Part shown: positions 17,898 to 24,506 of the stretch, one piece after another | Numbering within the stretch: the stretch's first letter is position 1 | Layout of the letters: the number at the start of each line of letters is the position of its first letter | Source of the DNA: Flavobacteriales bacterium UBA6057 | GTDB lineage: Bacteria > Bacteroidota > Bacteroidia > Flavobacteriales_G > Salibacteraceae | Assembly (NCBI GenBank): GCA_002428995.1 | Contig: DIYJ01000020.1 | Location: 179,063 to 243,062, forward strand | Length of the DNA: 64,000 nt | Direction: 5' to 3' | Position numbers and translations under genes: made by a program | Notes under the pieces: model-generated | What the model was told of the DNA's origin: nothing | Database searches by the model: none | What the model saw: the letters and a program-made list of their open reading frames with translations, nothing else

Positions 17898-18223
17898 CAC
17901 TTTTTATAAGCATCCTGATCTTCATTGTGAGCCTTTTGCTCATTGGGATCGTACTCGTGCAGAACTCGAAAGGTGGTGGTTTGGCAGCAGGCTTCTCATC
18001 GTCTAACCAAATCATCGGAGTTCAACGAACCACTGACTTTCTGGAAAAAGGAACCTGGATTTTGGCCATCGCCTTGTTGGTACTTTGCCTCTTCTCTACC
18101 ATCGTTAGCGGTCCGGTAGAAGTTGAAGCTGAGCAAAGTGAATTGGAAGGCATTATTCCGGCGCAGCCTGTAGCTCCACCTCAAGGGTTGGATCAGAACG
18201 CAGTTCCGCTCCCCGAGAACTAG
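17894..18223 (+). CDS. secG: Preprotein translocase subunit SecG
   Basis: A 109-residue inner-membrane subunit of the SecYEG channel. It has two transmembrane helices (about residues 2-21 and 54-73) flanking the family-conserved loop LVQNSKGGGLAAGFSSSNQIIGVQRTTDFLEK. The acidic and proline-rich tail is typical of Bacteroidota SecG. Its ATG overlaps the upstream stop (ATGA). It is the last gene before the hairpin at 18250. Confidence 0.93.
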   Translation: MTLFISILIFIVSLLLIGIVLVQNSKGGGLAAGFSSSNQIIGVQRTTDFLEKGTWILAIALLVLCLFSTIVSGPVEVEAEQSELEGIIPAQPVAPPQGLDQNAVPLPEN

Positions 18224-18249
18224 GATTAAACAGCATAACGCACATATGG

Positions 18250-18286
18250 AAATGTCAGCTTGTCACAACGGCTGACATTTTTTTTG
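18250..18286 (+). terminator. Hairpin terminator after secG, made of TGTCA motifs
   Basis: A 10-bp stem AAATGTCAGC / GCTGACATTT (18250-18259 and 18271-18280) is followed by a run of T to 18285, a standard rightward terminator. Its arms and loop also contain three of the five TGTCA/TGACA pentamers counted before groES, so it may have a second, regulatory role. Confidence 0.75.
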
Positions 18287-18288
18287 TG

Positions 18289-18335
18289 CCATGTCAGAAA
18301 AACACGCTTTCAGTGACATGGTGAGGCGATGGCAC
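18289..18335 (+). promoter_or_regulatory. Inverted repeat upstream of groES, candidate heat-shock control site
   Basis: CCATGTCA (18289-18296) and TGACATGG (18314-18321) form a perfect 8-bp inverted repeat with a 17-base spacer. An outer GTGCCA (18286-18291) is mirrored by TGGCAC (18330-18335). No CIRCE element (TTAGCACTC-N9-GAGTGCTAA) is present. The groES ATG is 38 bases further on. I infer an operator or alternative-promoter site; the binding protein is unknown. Confidence 0.5.
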
Positions 18336-18373
18336 AGATTGTGACTAGCCGCGGCAAAACTAATTCTCGAAAA

Positions 18374-18652
18374 ATGTCAGAAGTGAAATTCAAACCAAAC
18401 GAAGACCGCGTGTTGGTGCTTGCTGCACCCGCGGAGGAGAAGACAGCGGGTGGGATCATCATTCCAGATACCGCTCAGGAAAAGCCTCAGAAAGGAACCA
18501 TCGTAGCCGTTGGCCCCGGAAAGAAAGATGAGCCTATTCACTTGAACGTTGGAGACACCGTGTTTTATGGAAAGTACTCCGGAACCGAGCTTCAGTTGGA
18601 TGGAACCGATTACCTCATCATGCGCGCCTCAGACATTCTCGGAAGCCTCTGA
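18374..18652 (+). CDS. groES: Co-chaperonin GroES
   Basis: A 92-residue Hsp10 that caps the GroEL chamber. It has the standard order KFKPNEDRVLVLAAPAEEKTAGGIIIPDTAQEKPQKGTIVAVGPG, in which the mobile loop EEKTAGGIIIPDTA binds GroEL, then YGKYSGTEL and a closing DILGSL. The start at 18374 gives the normal family length; an ATG at 18329 lies inside the inverted-repeat region and would add 15 unrelated residues. groEL follows after 41 bases. Confidence 0.96.
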   Translation: MSEVKFKPNEDRVLVLAAPAEEKTAGGIIIPDTAQEKPQKGTIVAVGPGKKDEPIHLNVGDTVFYGKYSGTELQLDGTDYLIMRASDILGSL

Positions 18653-18693
18653 TTTAATCCACAAAGAATCATTACTTAAACTGATCAAAGAAA

Positions 18694-20340
18694 ATGGCAA
18701 AGGATATTTTGTTCGATACAGAAGCGAGAGACTCCCTGAAGAAGGGTGTTGACTCTCTTGCAAATGCTGTAAAAGTGACCCTCGGACCAAAGGGTCGAAA
18801 CGTAGTTATCGATAAGAAGTTTGGCGCACCAGCTATCACCAAGGATGGTGTTACTGTAGCCAAGGAAGTAGAATTGAAGGATCCCGTTGAAAACATGGGA
18901 GCGCAAATGGTGAAGGAAGTTGCTTCCAAAACTGCCGATGTGGCTGGTGACGGAACAACCACTGCTACTGTTCTTGCCCAGGCCATCGTTACTGCTGGTT
19001 TGAAGAACGTAACAGCCGGTGCAAATCCAATGGATCTGAAGCGCGGAATCGACAAGGCTGTTTCAGCGGTTGCCGATTACCTCAAGGAGCTCGCCATGGA
19101 AGTGGGAGACGACTTCGGTAAGATTGAGCAGGTAGGAACCATTTCTGCCAACAACGACCCTACCATCGGTAAGCTGATCGCTGAGGCGATGGAGAAAGTG
19201 GGTAAAGAAGGTGTCATCACTGTTGAAGAAGCAAAGGGAACGGACACTACTGTAGAGGTAGTAGAAGGAATGCAGTTCGATCGTGGATACCTTTCTCCAT
19301 ACTTCGTGACCAACCCCGACAAGATGATCGCGGATTTGGAAAACCCATACATCCTCATCCATGACAAGAAGATCTCCACCATGAAGGACATCCTTCCTGT
19401 GTTGGAAAAGGTTGCTCAAAGCGGACGTCCGTTGTTGATCATCGCTGAAGATCTTGAAGGTGAAGCTTTGGCTACACTCGTTGTAAACAAGCTGCGCGGT
19501 TCGTTGAAGATTGCTGCTGTGAAGGCTCCAGGTTTCGGAGATCGCAGAAAAGCAATGTTGGAAGACATCGCCATCCTTACTGGAGGTACTGTGATCAGCG
19601 AAGAGCGTGGATTCAAGCTAGAAAATGCTGACGTGAACATGCTCGGTCAGGCTGAGAAAGTAGAAATTGACAAGGACAACACTACCGTTGTAAACGGTGC
19701 CGGTTCTGCTGAGGACATCAAGGCCCGTGTTGGTCAGATCAAGGCTCAGGTGGAATCTACTACCAGCGACTACGACAAGGAAAAGCTTCAAGAGCGTCTC
19801 GCTAAGTTGAGCGGTGGAGTAGCTGTACTCTATGTTGGAGCTGCTACGGAAGTAGAAATGAAGGAGAAGAAAGACCGTGTGGATGATGCATTGCACGCGA
19901 CTCGCGCTGCCGTTGAGGAAGGAATCGTTCCTGGTGGTGGAGTTTCTTTTGTTCGTGCTCTTGGCGCTCTTGACAATGTAGAAACTGACAACGAAGACCA
20001 GGAAACAGGTGTTGCCATCGTTCGCAGAGCTCTGGAAGAGCCATTGCGTCAGATCGTAGCTAACGCTGGTGGAGAAGGTGCTGTAGTAGTACAGAAAGTG
20101 GCTGAAGGGAAAGATGACTTCGGTTACAACGCTGCTAAGAACACTTACGAAAACCTCCTCGCGGCTGGTGTAATCGATCCTAAGAAGGTAACGCGCGTTG
20201 CGCTTGAAAACGCTTCTTCCATCGCTGGACTGCTCCTGACAACGGAGTGTGTATTGGCGGATGAACCAGAAGAAGAAGGTGCAGGTGGTGCTCCAGCCGG
20301 AATGCCAGGTGGCATGGGCGGCATGGGTGGCATGATGTAA
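18694..20340 (+). CDS. groEL: Chaperonin GroEL
   Basis: A 548-residue Hsp60 protein-folding chamber. It has the ATP site segments VTLGPKGRNVVID and VAGDGTTTATVLAQ, the apical YLSPYFVTNP, the KAPGFGDRRKAML segment, VEEGIVPGGGVSF, and the glycine-methionine tail (MPGGMGGMGGMM). Length is exactly typical. Codon use is strongly biased, in keeping with high expression. It is transcribed with groES and ends before the hairpin at 20388. Confidence 0.98.
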   Translation: MAKDILFDTEARDSLKKGVDSLANAVKVTLGPKGRNVVIDKKFGAPAITKDGVTVAKEVELKDPVENMGAQMVKEVASKTADVAGDGTTTATVLAQAIVTAGLKNVTAGANPMDLKRGIDKAVSAVADYLKELAMEVGDDFGKIEQVGTISANNDPTIGKLIAEAMEKVGKEGVITVEEAKGTDTTVEVVEGMQFDRGYLSPYFVTNPDKMIADLENPYILIHDKKISTMKDILPVLEKVAQSGRPLLIIAEDLEGEALATLVVNKLRGSLKIAAVKAPGFGDRRKAMLEDIAILTGGTVISEERGFKLENADVNMLGQAEKVEIDKDNTTVVNGAGSAEDIKARVGQIKAQVESTTSDYDKEKLQERLAKLSGGVAVLYVGAATEVEMKEKKDRVDDALHATRAAVEEGIVPGGGVSFVRALGALDNVETDNEDQETGVAIVRRALEEPLRQIVANAGGEGAVVVQKVAEGKDDFGYNAAKNTYENLLAAGVIDPKKVTRVALENASSIAGLLLTTECVLADEPEEEGAGGAPAGMPGGMGGMGGMM

Positions 20341-20351
20341 AACCCGAAAAC

Positions 20352-20385
20352 AAGCTGTCAGCTTTTAGCTGCTAGCTATCAGATA
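20352..20385. repeat. Copy of a dispersed AGCTATCAG-type intergenic repeat
   Basis: Contains AGCTGCTAGCTATCAG (20367-20382), an exact 16-base match, inverted, to 42932-42947. The surrounding bases are also built of AGCT and ATCAG/GTCAG units. It lies just after groEL and before its terminator. Confidence 0.6.
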
Positions 20386-20387
20386 TG

Positions 20388-20421
20388 AAAGCCCTGAAGT
20401 GAAATACTTCAGGGCTTTTTT
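20388..20421 (+). terminator. Rho-independent terminator after groEL
   Basis: A 13-bp perfect stem (AAAGCCCTGAAGT / ACTTCAGGGCTTT, 20388-20400 and 20406-20418) with a 5-base loop runs into a T tract. The remaining 20422-20576 has no gene I can support. Confidence 0.92.
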
Positions 20422-20576
20422 CATGTTTGGTGGGGCGCAGAAGGCATTTCTAAAGACTCGGAACAAGGCACTCGAATCTCCGCTTGGAGTCACTTGAATG
20501 AGCCTAATCATTGATTTCACGCGCTTGTCCGTAACTCTCTCAGGGCAACATCCGAGGCAGATAATTTAGCTCCATC

Positions 20577-21530
20577 ATGTCTTTCAAATCGGCTGATATT
20601 CTACCTCAAGTCATACGCTTTTACTTCTGGTTACAATTCCAAAGGATTGCCCGGTTGATCGATGGGAATGGCAAACTAATTCTACTCGGCCTTTCTGTAA
20701 TGACAACCGGCTTCATAGGTCTCTCCGTTCTGCTCTTCGAAAAAACCGAGTTTGCTGTATGGATCTATGCTTTGATCGCTGTGGGTCTATTTGTTAGATT
20801 GGGAGAACGTGGAAGAAATGATCACCTCAAAAGCCTCTTTCGAAACCGGGATTACTTCAAGGTAAGACTACTTGAGAATGGACTGACTTCCTTCATTTTC
20901 ATTCCCATCATGATCCTCTATTCAGAGTTTTATGTTGCGGCTGGAATAGCCTTTCTATCTCAACTGATGGCCATTGTCCCCATTAGTCTGAGAACATCTT
21001 ACGTTATCCCAACACCATTTCGAAAACATCCGTTTGAGTTCATCATCGGATTCCGCAAAACCTACCTTGGATTTATGATGTCCTATCTGCTGCTGATCAA
21101 GGCCATTGAGGTGCACAACTACAACCTTGGACTATTCGCAATGGGAATAGTCTTCATGGTAGTGATGTCGTTTTTTTCGAAGCCAGAACCTCTCTACTAT
21201 GTATGGATATTTAAACGGACCAGTGGAGAGTTTCTCAAGCAGAAAGGCGTCACCTCAGCGCTATGCACAGCATTGATCGCAATTCCAGCGTTAGCAGCTC
21301 TTTGCATCGCTTTCCCCGAAAACATGATCCTTTCGATCGCTGTCTATTTACTTGCCCAGCTACTCATCGGTTCCATGATCGTAGCAAAGTACTCTGCCTA
21401 TCCTGACGAAATGAGCTTAGCGCAGGGCTTTTTGTTTGCCTTTGGCTTCATGTTTCCCCCGCTGCTTCCCTTCATCGTTTGGAGATTTTACCGCCAATCG
21501 AAAGACAGCCTTGACCTCATTTTAGAATGA
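20577..21530 (+). CDS. Multi-pass membrane protein, probable ABC transporter permease partner
   Basis: A 317-residue inner-membrane protein with about eight to nine hydrophobic segments (for example FIGLSVLLF, AVWIYALIAVGLFV, FIFIPIMILYSEF, LAALCIAFPENMILSIAVYLLA). It has no motif I recognise. The next gene, an ABC ATPase, overlaps its stop as ATGA, so the pair very likely forms one transporter, with this as the channel subunit. The substrate is unknown. A near-match to the -7 box, TAATTTAG (20562-20569), ends 7 bases before the ATG. Loss of synteny with the flanking core genes suggests an accessory pair. Confidence 0.75.
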   Translation: MSFKSADILPQVIRFYFWLQFQRIARLIDGNGKLILLGLSVMTTGFIGLSVLLFEKTEFAVWIYALIAVGLFVRLGERGRNDHLKSLFRNRDYFKVRLLENGLTSFIFIPIMILYSEFYVAAGIAFLSQLMAIVPISLRTSYVIPTPFRKHPFEFIIGFRKTYLGFMMSYLLLIKAIEVHNYNLGLFAMGIVFMVVMSFFSKPEPLYYVWIFKRTSGEFLKQKGVTSALCTALIAIPALAALCIAFPENMILSIAVYLLAQLLIGSMIVAKYSAYPDEMSLAQGFLFAFGFMFPPLLPFIVWRFYRQSKDSLDLILE

Positions 21531-22207
21531 TACGAGTAGAGCGATTATCCAAAAGCTACGGCACCAAGCAGGTACTAAAGGACATCAGTCTTGATTTCAG
21601 CCCAGGAAACATCTATGGAATTGTAGGCCGAAACGGAGCTGGGAAAACCACTCTTTTCAGAAGTCTTGCAGGCCTTGAAACATCGAAGGGCAAAATCAGC
21701 TCATCCTTTCCGGTACTCAAGAACCAGCTTGGCTTTCTTCCCACGGAGCCGGTCTTTATGCCAAGGATTACCGGCTGGGAATACCTCAAACTGATGTGTT
21801 TGGCCAGGAAAGTGGAAACTGAGGATTTCGAGTCCCAAAACATCTTTGATCTGCCTCTGAACCAATATGCCGAGACGTACTCCACAGGAATGAAGAAGAA
21901 ACTGGCATTGATGGGCGTGCTCCTTCAGAAAAACGATGTATTCATACTGGATGAGCCCTTCAACGGAGTGGACATTCAAAGCAACATCATCATTGAAGCA
22001 CTCATTCAAAAGCTGAGATCAGCAGGAAAGACCATTCTGATTTCATCGCATATATTCTCCACACTCAGCAATCTCTGCGATGAGATTCACCTACTGTCAG
22101 AAGGAACAATAGTTCAAAGTGAGAGAAAGGGACACTTTCACAACCTGGAGAAGGCCATGAAGGAAGTTGTTCTGGGAAATGAAATCGATAAGATGAATAT
22201 TCTTTGA
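21527..22207 (+). CDS. ABC transporter ATP-binding protein
   Basis: A 226-residue ATPase that drives the membrane protein encoded just upstream. Walker A is GRNGAGKTT (residues 34-42), the signature loop is YSTGMKKKLAL (weaker than LSGGQ but usual in exporters of the drug/antibiotic and Ecs-like classes), Walker B is VFILDEPFNGVD, and the switch histidine is in ISSHIFSTL. The Q-loop region LGFLPTEP lacks the usual Gln at its centre, as in several such exporters. Direction and substrate cannot be told from sequence. Confidence 0.88.
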   Translation: MIRVERLSKSYGTKQVLKDISLDFSPGNIYGIVGRNGAGKTTLFRSLAGLETSKGKISSSFPVLKNQLGFLPTEPVFMPRITGWEYLKLMCLARKVETEDFESQNIFDLPLNQYAETYSTGMKKKLALMGVLLQKNDVFILDEPFNGVDIQSNIIIEALIQKLRSAGKTILISSHIFSTLSNLCDEIHLLSEGTIVQSERKGHFHNLEKAMKEVVLGNEIDKMNIL

Positions 22208-22210
22208 TGA

Positions 22211-22254
22211 GCTGTCAGTTGCAAGCTTTGAGCCATCAGCTTGCAACTGATAGC
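22211..22254. repeat. Large inverted repeat between convergent genes
   Basis: GCTGTCAGTTGCAAGCT (22211-22227) pairs with AGCTTGCAACTGATAGC (22238-22254), 17 bp with one mismatch and a 10-base loop. TTTGAGCCATCAGCTT (22227-22242) is identical to 26191-26206. It may act as a terminator for the convergent transporter and yqeY genes, but it has no T tract. Confidence 0.6.
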
Positions 22255-22266
22255 TGATAGCCAGAA

Positions 22267-22716
22267 TTACTTGTTCAACTCCTCCTTCACCATCTGAGAA
22301 ACCATCTTTCCATCGGCTTTGCCCTGAAGCTCACCCATAATGGGGCCCATTACCTTGCCCATGTCTGAAGGACCAGAAGCACCTACAGCCGCAATCTTGT
22401 CCTGAACAGCCTTTCTAACCTCGTCTTCTGTCATCATTTTAGGCAAATAAGCTTCTATGATGCCGTACTGTGCTACTTCGTCTTCGTAAAGATCATCCCG
22501 ACCTTGCTCCTTGTAAATAGCAGCGGCATCCTTGCGCTGTTTTACAAGCTTCATCATCGCCTTCATGATATCATCATCAGAAGCCTCTCCACTGCCCGAT
22601 TCCGTGTTTAGCAAAAGGATGGCACTGCGCACTGAACGCAACGCTTCGAGTCGCTTTTTATCCTTGGCCTTCATGGCCTCTTTCATGTCTGCATTGATCT
22701 TATCCGCGATGCTCAT
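22267..22716 (-). CDS. yqeY: GatB/YqeY domain protein
   Basis: A 149-residue free-standing YqeY protein, related to the helical tail domain of the amidotransferase subunit GatB and thought to act on tRNA-linked processes. It has KINADMKEAMKAKDKKRLEALRSVRSAILL at the start, QRKDAAAIYKEQGRDDL and EEVAQ-like EDEVAQYGIIEAYLPKMM in the middle, and DMGKVMGPIMGELQGKADGKMVSQMVKEEL at the end. The ATG at 22716 is preferred to an upstream TTG. In many Bacteroidota it follows ftsZ directly; here a three-gene plus-strand block separates them. Confidence 0.9.
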   Translation of the reverse strand: MSIADKINADMKEAMKAKDKKRLEALRSVRSAILLLNTESGSGEASDDDIMKAMMKLVKQRKDAAAIYKEQGRDDLYEDEVAQYGIIEAYLPKMMTEDEVRKAVQDKIAAVGASGPSDMGKVMGPIMGELQGKADGKMVSQMVKEELNK

Positions 22717-22735
22717 GGGTCTCAAAATTTGAGAT

Positions 22736-22743
22736 CAAAGCTA
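22736..22743 (-). promoter_or_regulatory. -7 promoter box of yqeY
   Basis: TAGCTTTG on the minus strand, a perfect TAnnTTTG box 19 bases before the yqeY ATG. No good TTG at the -33 position was found. Confidence 0.45.
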
Positions 22744-22790
22744 GTGGATCGGATAGAAAATCAGGTGATTAGAAAATCAGATGATCAGAT
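22744..22790. repeat. GATCGGATA / AATCAGATGAT short-repeat patch
   Basis: A stretch of degenerate units (GATCGGATA, AATCAG, TGATTAG, GATGATCAGATCAT). A similar patch sits after engB at 42836-42886, again with GATCGGATA and AATCAGATCATTAGATGAT. Both are intergenic and neither codes. Confidence 0.45.
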
Positions 22791-22883
22791 CATTCTGTGG
22801 AGGAAAAAATGTTCGAATGGCGATGAATGAAAAGGATGCATGCGGAGGTCTTTCATTTGATTTTTCCGGATCATTCGTCACGC

Positions 22884-22891
22884 TAGTTTTG
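22884..22891 (+). promoter_or_regulatory. -7 promoter box of the AlkB-like gene
   Basis: TAGTTTTG, a perfect TAnnTTTG box 13 bases before the ATG at 22905. A TTTG at 22856-22859 could be the upstream element but the 24-base spacing is long. Confidence 0.5.
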
Positions 22892-22904
22892 TCGAACATT
22901 TCCC

Positions 22905-23492
22905 ATGAAACTTCCACTCAACTGCAACGTCCGGTACATACCAGATTTCCTGAGTTCTTCAGAAGCCACGGAACTCTATGATCTGCTCATGGATGAGTAC
23001 AAGATGGAGGAGTCACGCATGACCATGGAGGTGAATGGAAAGCTGATCGAAACGGAAAGCTTTAAGATGCTCTTTGCTTCCGAGCAGCACATCTCTTCCA
23101 ACAGCCATCCTGCGCACATTCATGGAAAATCGTTTCCCTGGAAAGGACCGATGACGGAGCTTAAAAAACGGGTCGATCAATACTGTGATCATGCATTTGA
23201 ATTGGCGATGTGCCTCTACTACCCAGACGGAGCGTTTTCAGCACCTTATCATTTTGACCAACTCACCGAAGGAATGAACACTCTTCTGCCATCCATCAGC
23301 CTTGGAGCGGTGCGGAAGTTCTCCTTCCGAAACAACAACACGCAAGAAGAGTATTCGATCGAGTTGGCGCACGGCAGCCTGCTACTTATGGATGCGCACT
23401 CGCAAACCCGTTACATGCATAGCCTTCCTGAAGACACCAATTGCAAGAGCGGACGCATCAACATCACTTTTCGAGATGCAAACTTCAAGTAG
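22905..23492 (+). CDS. AlkB-like 2-oxoglutarate/Fe(II) dioxygenase
   Basis: A 195-residue oxygenase of the AlkB fold. The iron ligands are His116 and Asp118 (PYHFDQL) and His172 (MHSLPEDTN). The 2-oxoglutarate arginines are in SGRINITFR (Arg184 and Arg190), the AlkB-type R-x5-R arrangement. AlkB enzymes reverse alkyl damage on nucleic acid bases, but relatives act on protein or RNA, so the substrate here is inferred only. It sits upstream of gldH with 25 bases between, and has its own promoter box. Confidence 0.82.
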   Translation: MKLPLNCNVRYIPDFLSSSEATELYDLLMDEYKMEESRMTMEVNGKLIETESFKMLFASEQHISSNSHPAHIHGKSFPWKGPMTELKKRVDQYCDHAFELAMCLYYPDGAFSAPYHFDQLTEGMNTLLPSISLGAVRKFSFRNNNTQEEYSIELAHGSLLLMDAHSQTRYMHSLPEDTNCKSGRINITFRDANFK

Positions 23493-23517
23493 TACTTTGC
23501 CAGCAAAACACATCCAA

Positions 23518-23982
23518 ATGCTACTGAAACACCTCCGCTTGTTAACCCTGATTTTACCGCTTGCTTTACTCGCTTCCTGTGGCTCCTTCTGGGAGTATCG
23601 TTCATTGCACGAATTCGCCCAATTCACTTGGAATAAAAGCGACATCAGAACCTTTGAAGGTGAAGTGTCGCAGGATGGAGTATATGATGTCTATGTTCTA
23701 TTCCGCCATGTTCAGGGTTTTCCCTACCAGGACATGAAAATGAACTTTCAGATGAAGACCGCAGATGAAGGTCATTCAGAGAAATTGACCATCCCCGTCA
23801 TTGGCGACAATAAGGAATACCTGGGTGAAGGTTCGGTAGACATCTGGGACATTGATCACCTGGTGTACGAGAAAATGGCCCTGAAGAAAGGTGCCGTTTC
23901 TTTTGCGTTGGAGCACGACATGAATCGTGAAGATGTTCAACTCGTGATGGAGGTCGGAGTGATGATCAAGAAGGCTGAATAA
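23518..23982 (+). CDS. gldH: Gliding motility lipoprotein GldH
   Basis: A 154-residue lipoprotein with signal and lipobox LLASC (near residue 20), then the family pattern SFWEYRSLHEFAQFTWNKSDI. It continues with DVYVLFRHVQGFPYQDMKMNFQ, GSVDIWDIDHLVYEKMALKKGAVSFALEHDM, and a C-terminal VMEVGVMIKK. GldH is required for gliding in Flavobacterium; its precise biochemical role is not settled. The start at 23518 is the ATG that begins the lipoprotein signal. Together with gldKLMN it shows a Gld apparatus, though gliding itself is not proven. Confidence 0.85.
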   Translation: MLLKHLRLLTLILPLALLASCGSFWEYRSLHEFAQFTWNKSDIRTFEGEVSQDGVYDVYVLFRHVQGFPYQDMKMNFQMKTADEGHSEKLTIPVIGDNKEYLGEGSVDIWDIDHLVYEKMALKKGAVSFALEHDMNREDVQLVMEVGVMIKKAE

Positions 23983-24003
23983 GTGCAAAACCTGAATCCA
24001 ATC

Positions 24004-24354
24004 ATGATCTCCAAGACTATTGCTATCAGAGGTCTTTTCAGCCTCGCATTCATTATGGCGTTCTGCGCGACAGAAGCTCAAACCATTCCAGAAGGCACGG
24101 AGCAAATTCTTGTGCGTGTGCATGAAGGAGGGACTCAATTCGTCAGTTCCACCATCAACATTGCTTACGGGAACAATCAATCTGAATCTAAAACAATACT
24201 CTATCCGGTTAAAGCTGCTAACCGAGAAGAGAATGCCAAGAAGATTAATGAGGTATTGTACAATATCCGCAAAGCAGGTTTCAAATTAGAAACTTCACAT
24301 GCTGGAGGAAACCAAGCTGTAATGATCTCTACTTACCTGTTCATCAAGGAATAG
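24004..24354 (+). CDS. Small exported protein, DUF4177-like, paralogue of the pair at 32018-32741
   Basis: A 116-residue protein with a signal peptide (MISKTIAIRG, hydrophobic core, ATEAQT). The mature part is one compact domain ending in INEVLYNIRKAGFKLETSHAGGNQAVMISTYLFIKE. This C-terminal helix-(G-[YFW]-[EK]-[LI])-strand pattern matches the proteins at 32018-32374 and 32379-32741 and resembles DUF4177 proteins (GWELVS...YVFKR). The ATG at 24004 is preferred over a GTG at 23983. Function unknown. It lies 21 bases after gldH and converges with ftsZ. Confidence 0.7.
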   Translation: MISKTIAIRGLFSLAFIMAFCATEAQTIPEGTEQILVRVHEGGTQFVSSTINIAYGNNQSESKTILYPVKAANREENAKKINEVLYNIRKAGFKLETSHAGGNQAVMISTYLFIKE

Positions 24355-24366
24355 CTCAACGTCACA

Positions 24367-24401
24367 GTCACACTTCGAGACGCTTCGCTCCTCAGTGTGA
24401 C
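24367..24401. repeat. Palindromic Bacteroidota-type intergenic repeat
   Basis: GTCACACT (24367-24374) and AGTGTGAC (24394-24401) form a perfect 8-bp inverted repeat around a CGAGACGCTTCGCTCCTC core. A shorter version (CACTTCGACTCCGCT then CAGTGTG) is found inside murC at 28936-28957. Such CTTCGACTCCGCTCAGTG units are scattered in many Bacteroidota genomes. Confidence 0.7.
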
Positions 24402-24448
24402 ATTATTTGGTTGAGCTGAAACGGACCTTACTCCGCGCATGATACCAT

Positions 24449-24474
24449 AAAAAAGGCCGCTGAAATCAGCGGCC
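24449..24474 (-). terminator. Rho-independent terminator of the dcw operon after ftsZ
   Basis: A perfect 9-bp stem (GGCCGCTGA AA TCAGCGGCC, 24455-24474). On the minus strand it is followed by six T (plus-strand A tract 24449-24454). It ends the leftward dcw transcript 32 bases past ftsZ. Confidence 0.9.
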
Positions 24475-24506
24475 TCTTCCATTCATAGTGGTTTTCAACG
24501 AAACTC

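Noticed and set aside
18330..18345. Possible sigma-54 -24/-12 promoter before groES (TGGCACAGATTGTGA).
   Set aside because: The -24 half fits but the -12 GC is GA at the required distance, so the match is not good enough to link it with the activator at 15045.
18286..18373. CIRCE operator before groES.
   Set aside because: Looked for TTAGCACTC-N9-GAGTGCTAA on both strands; absent. The inverted repeat present has a different sequence and spacing.
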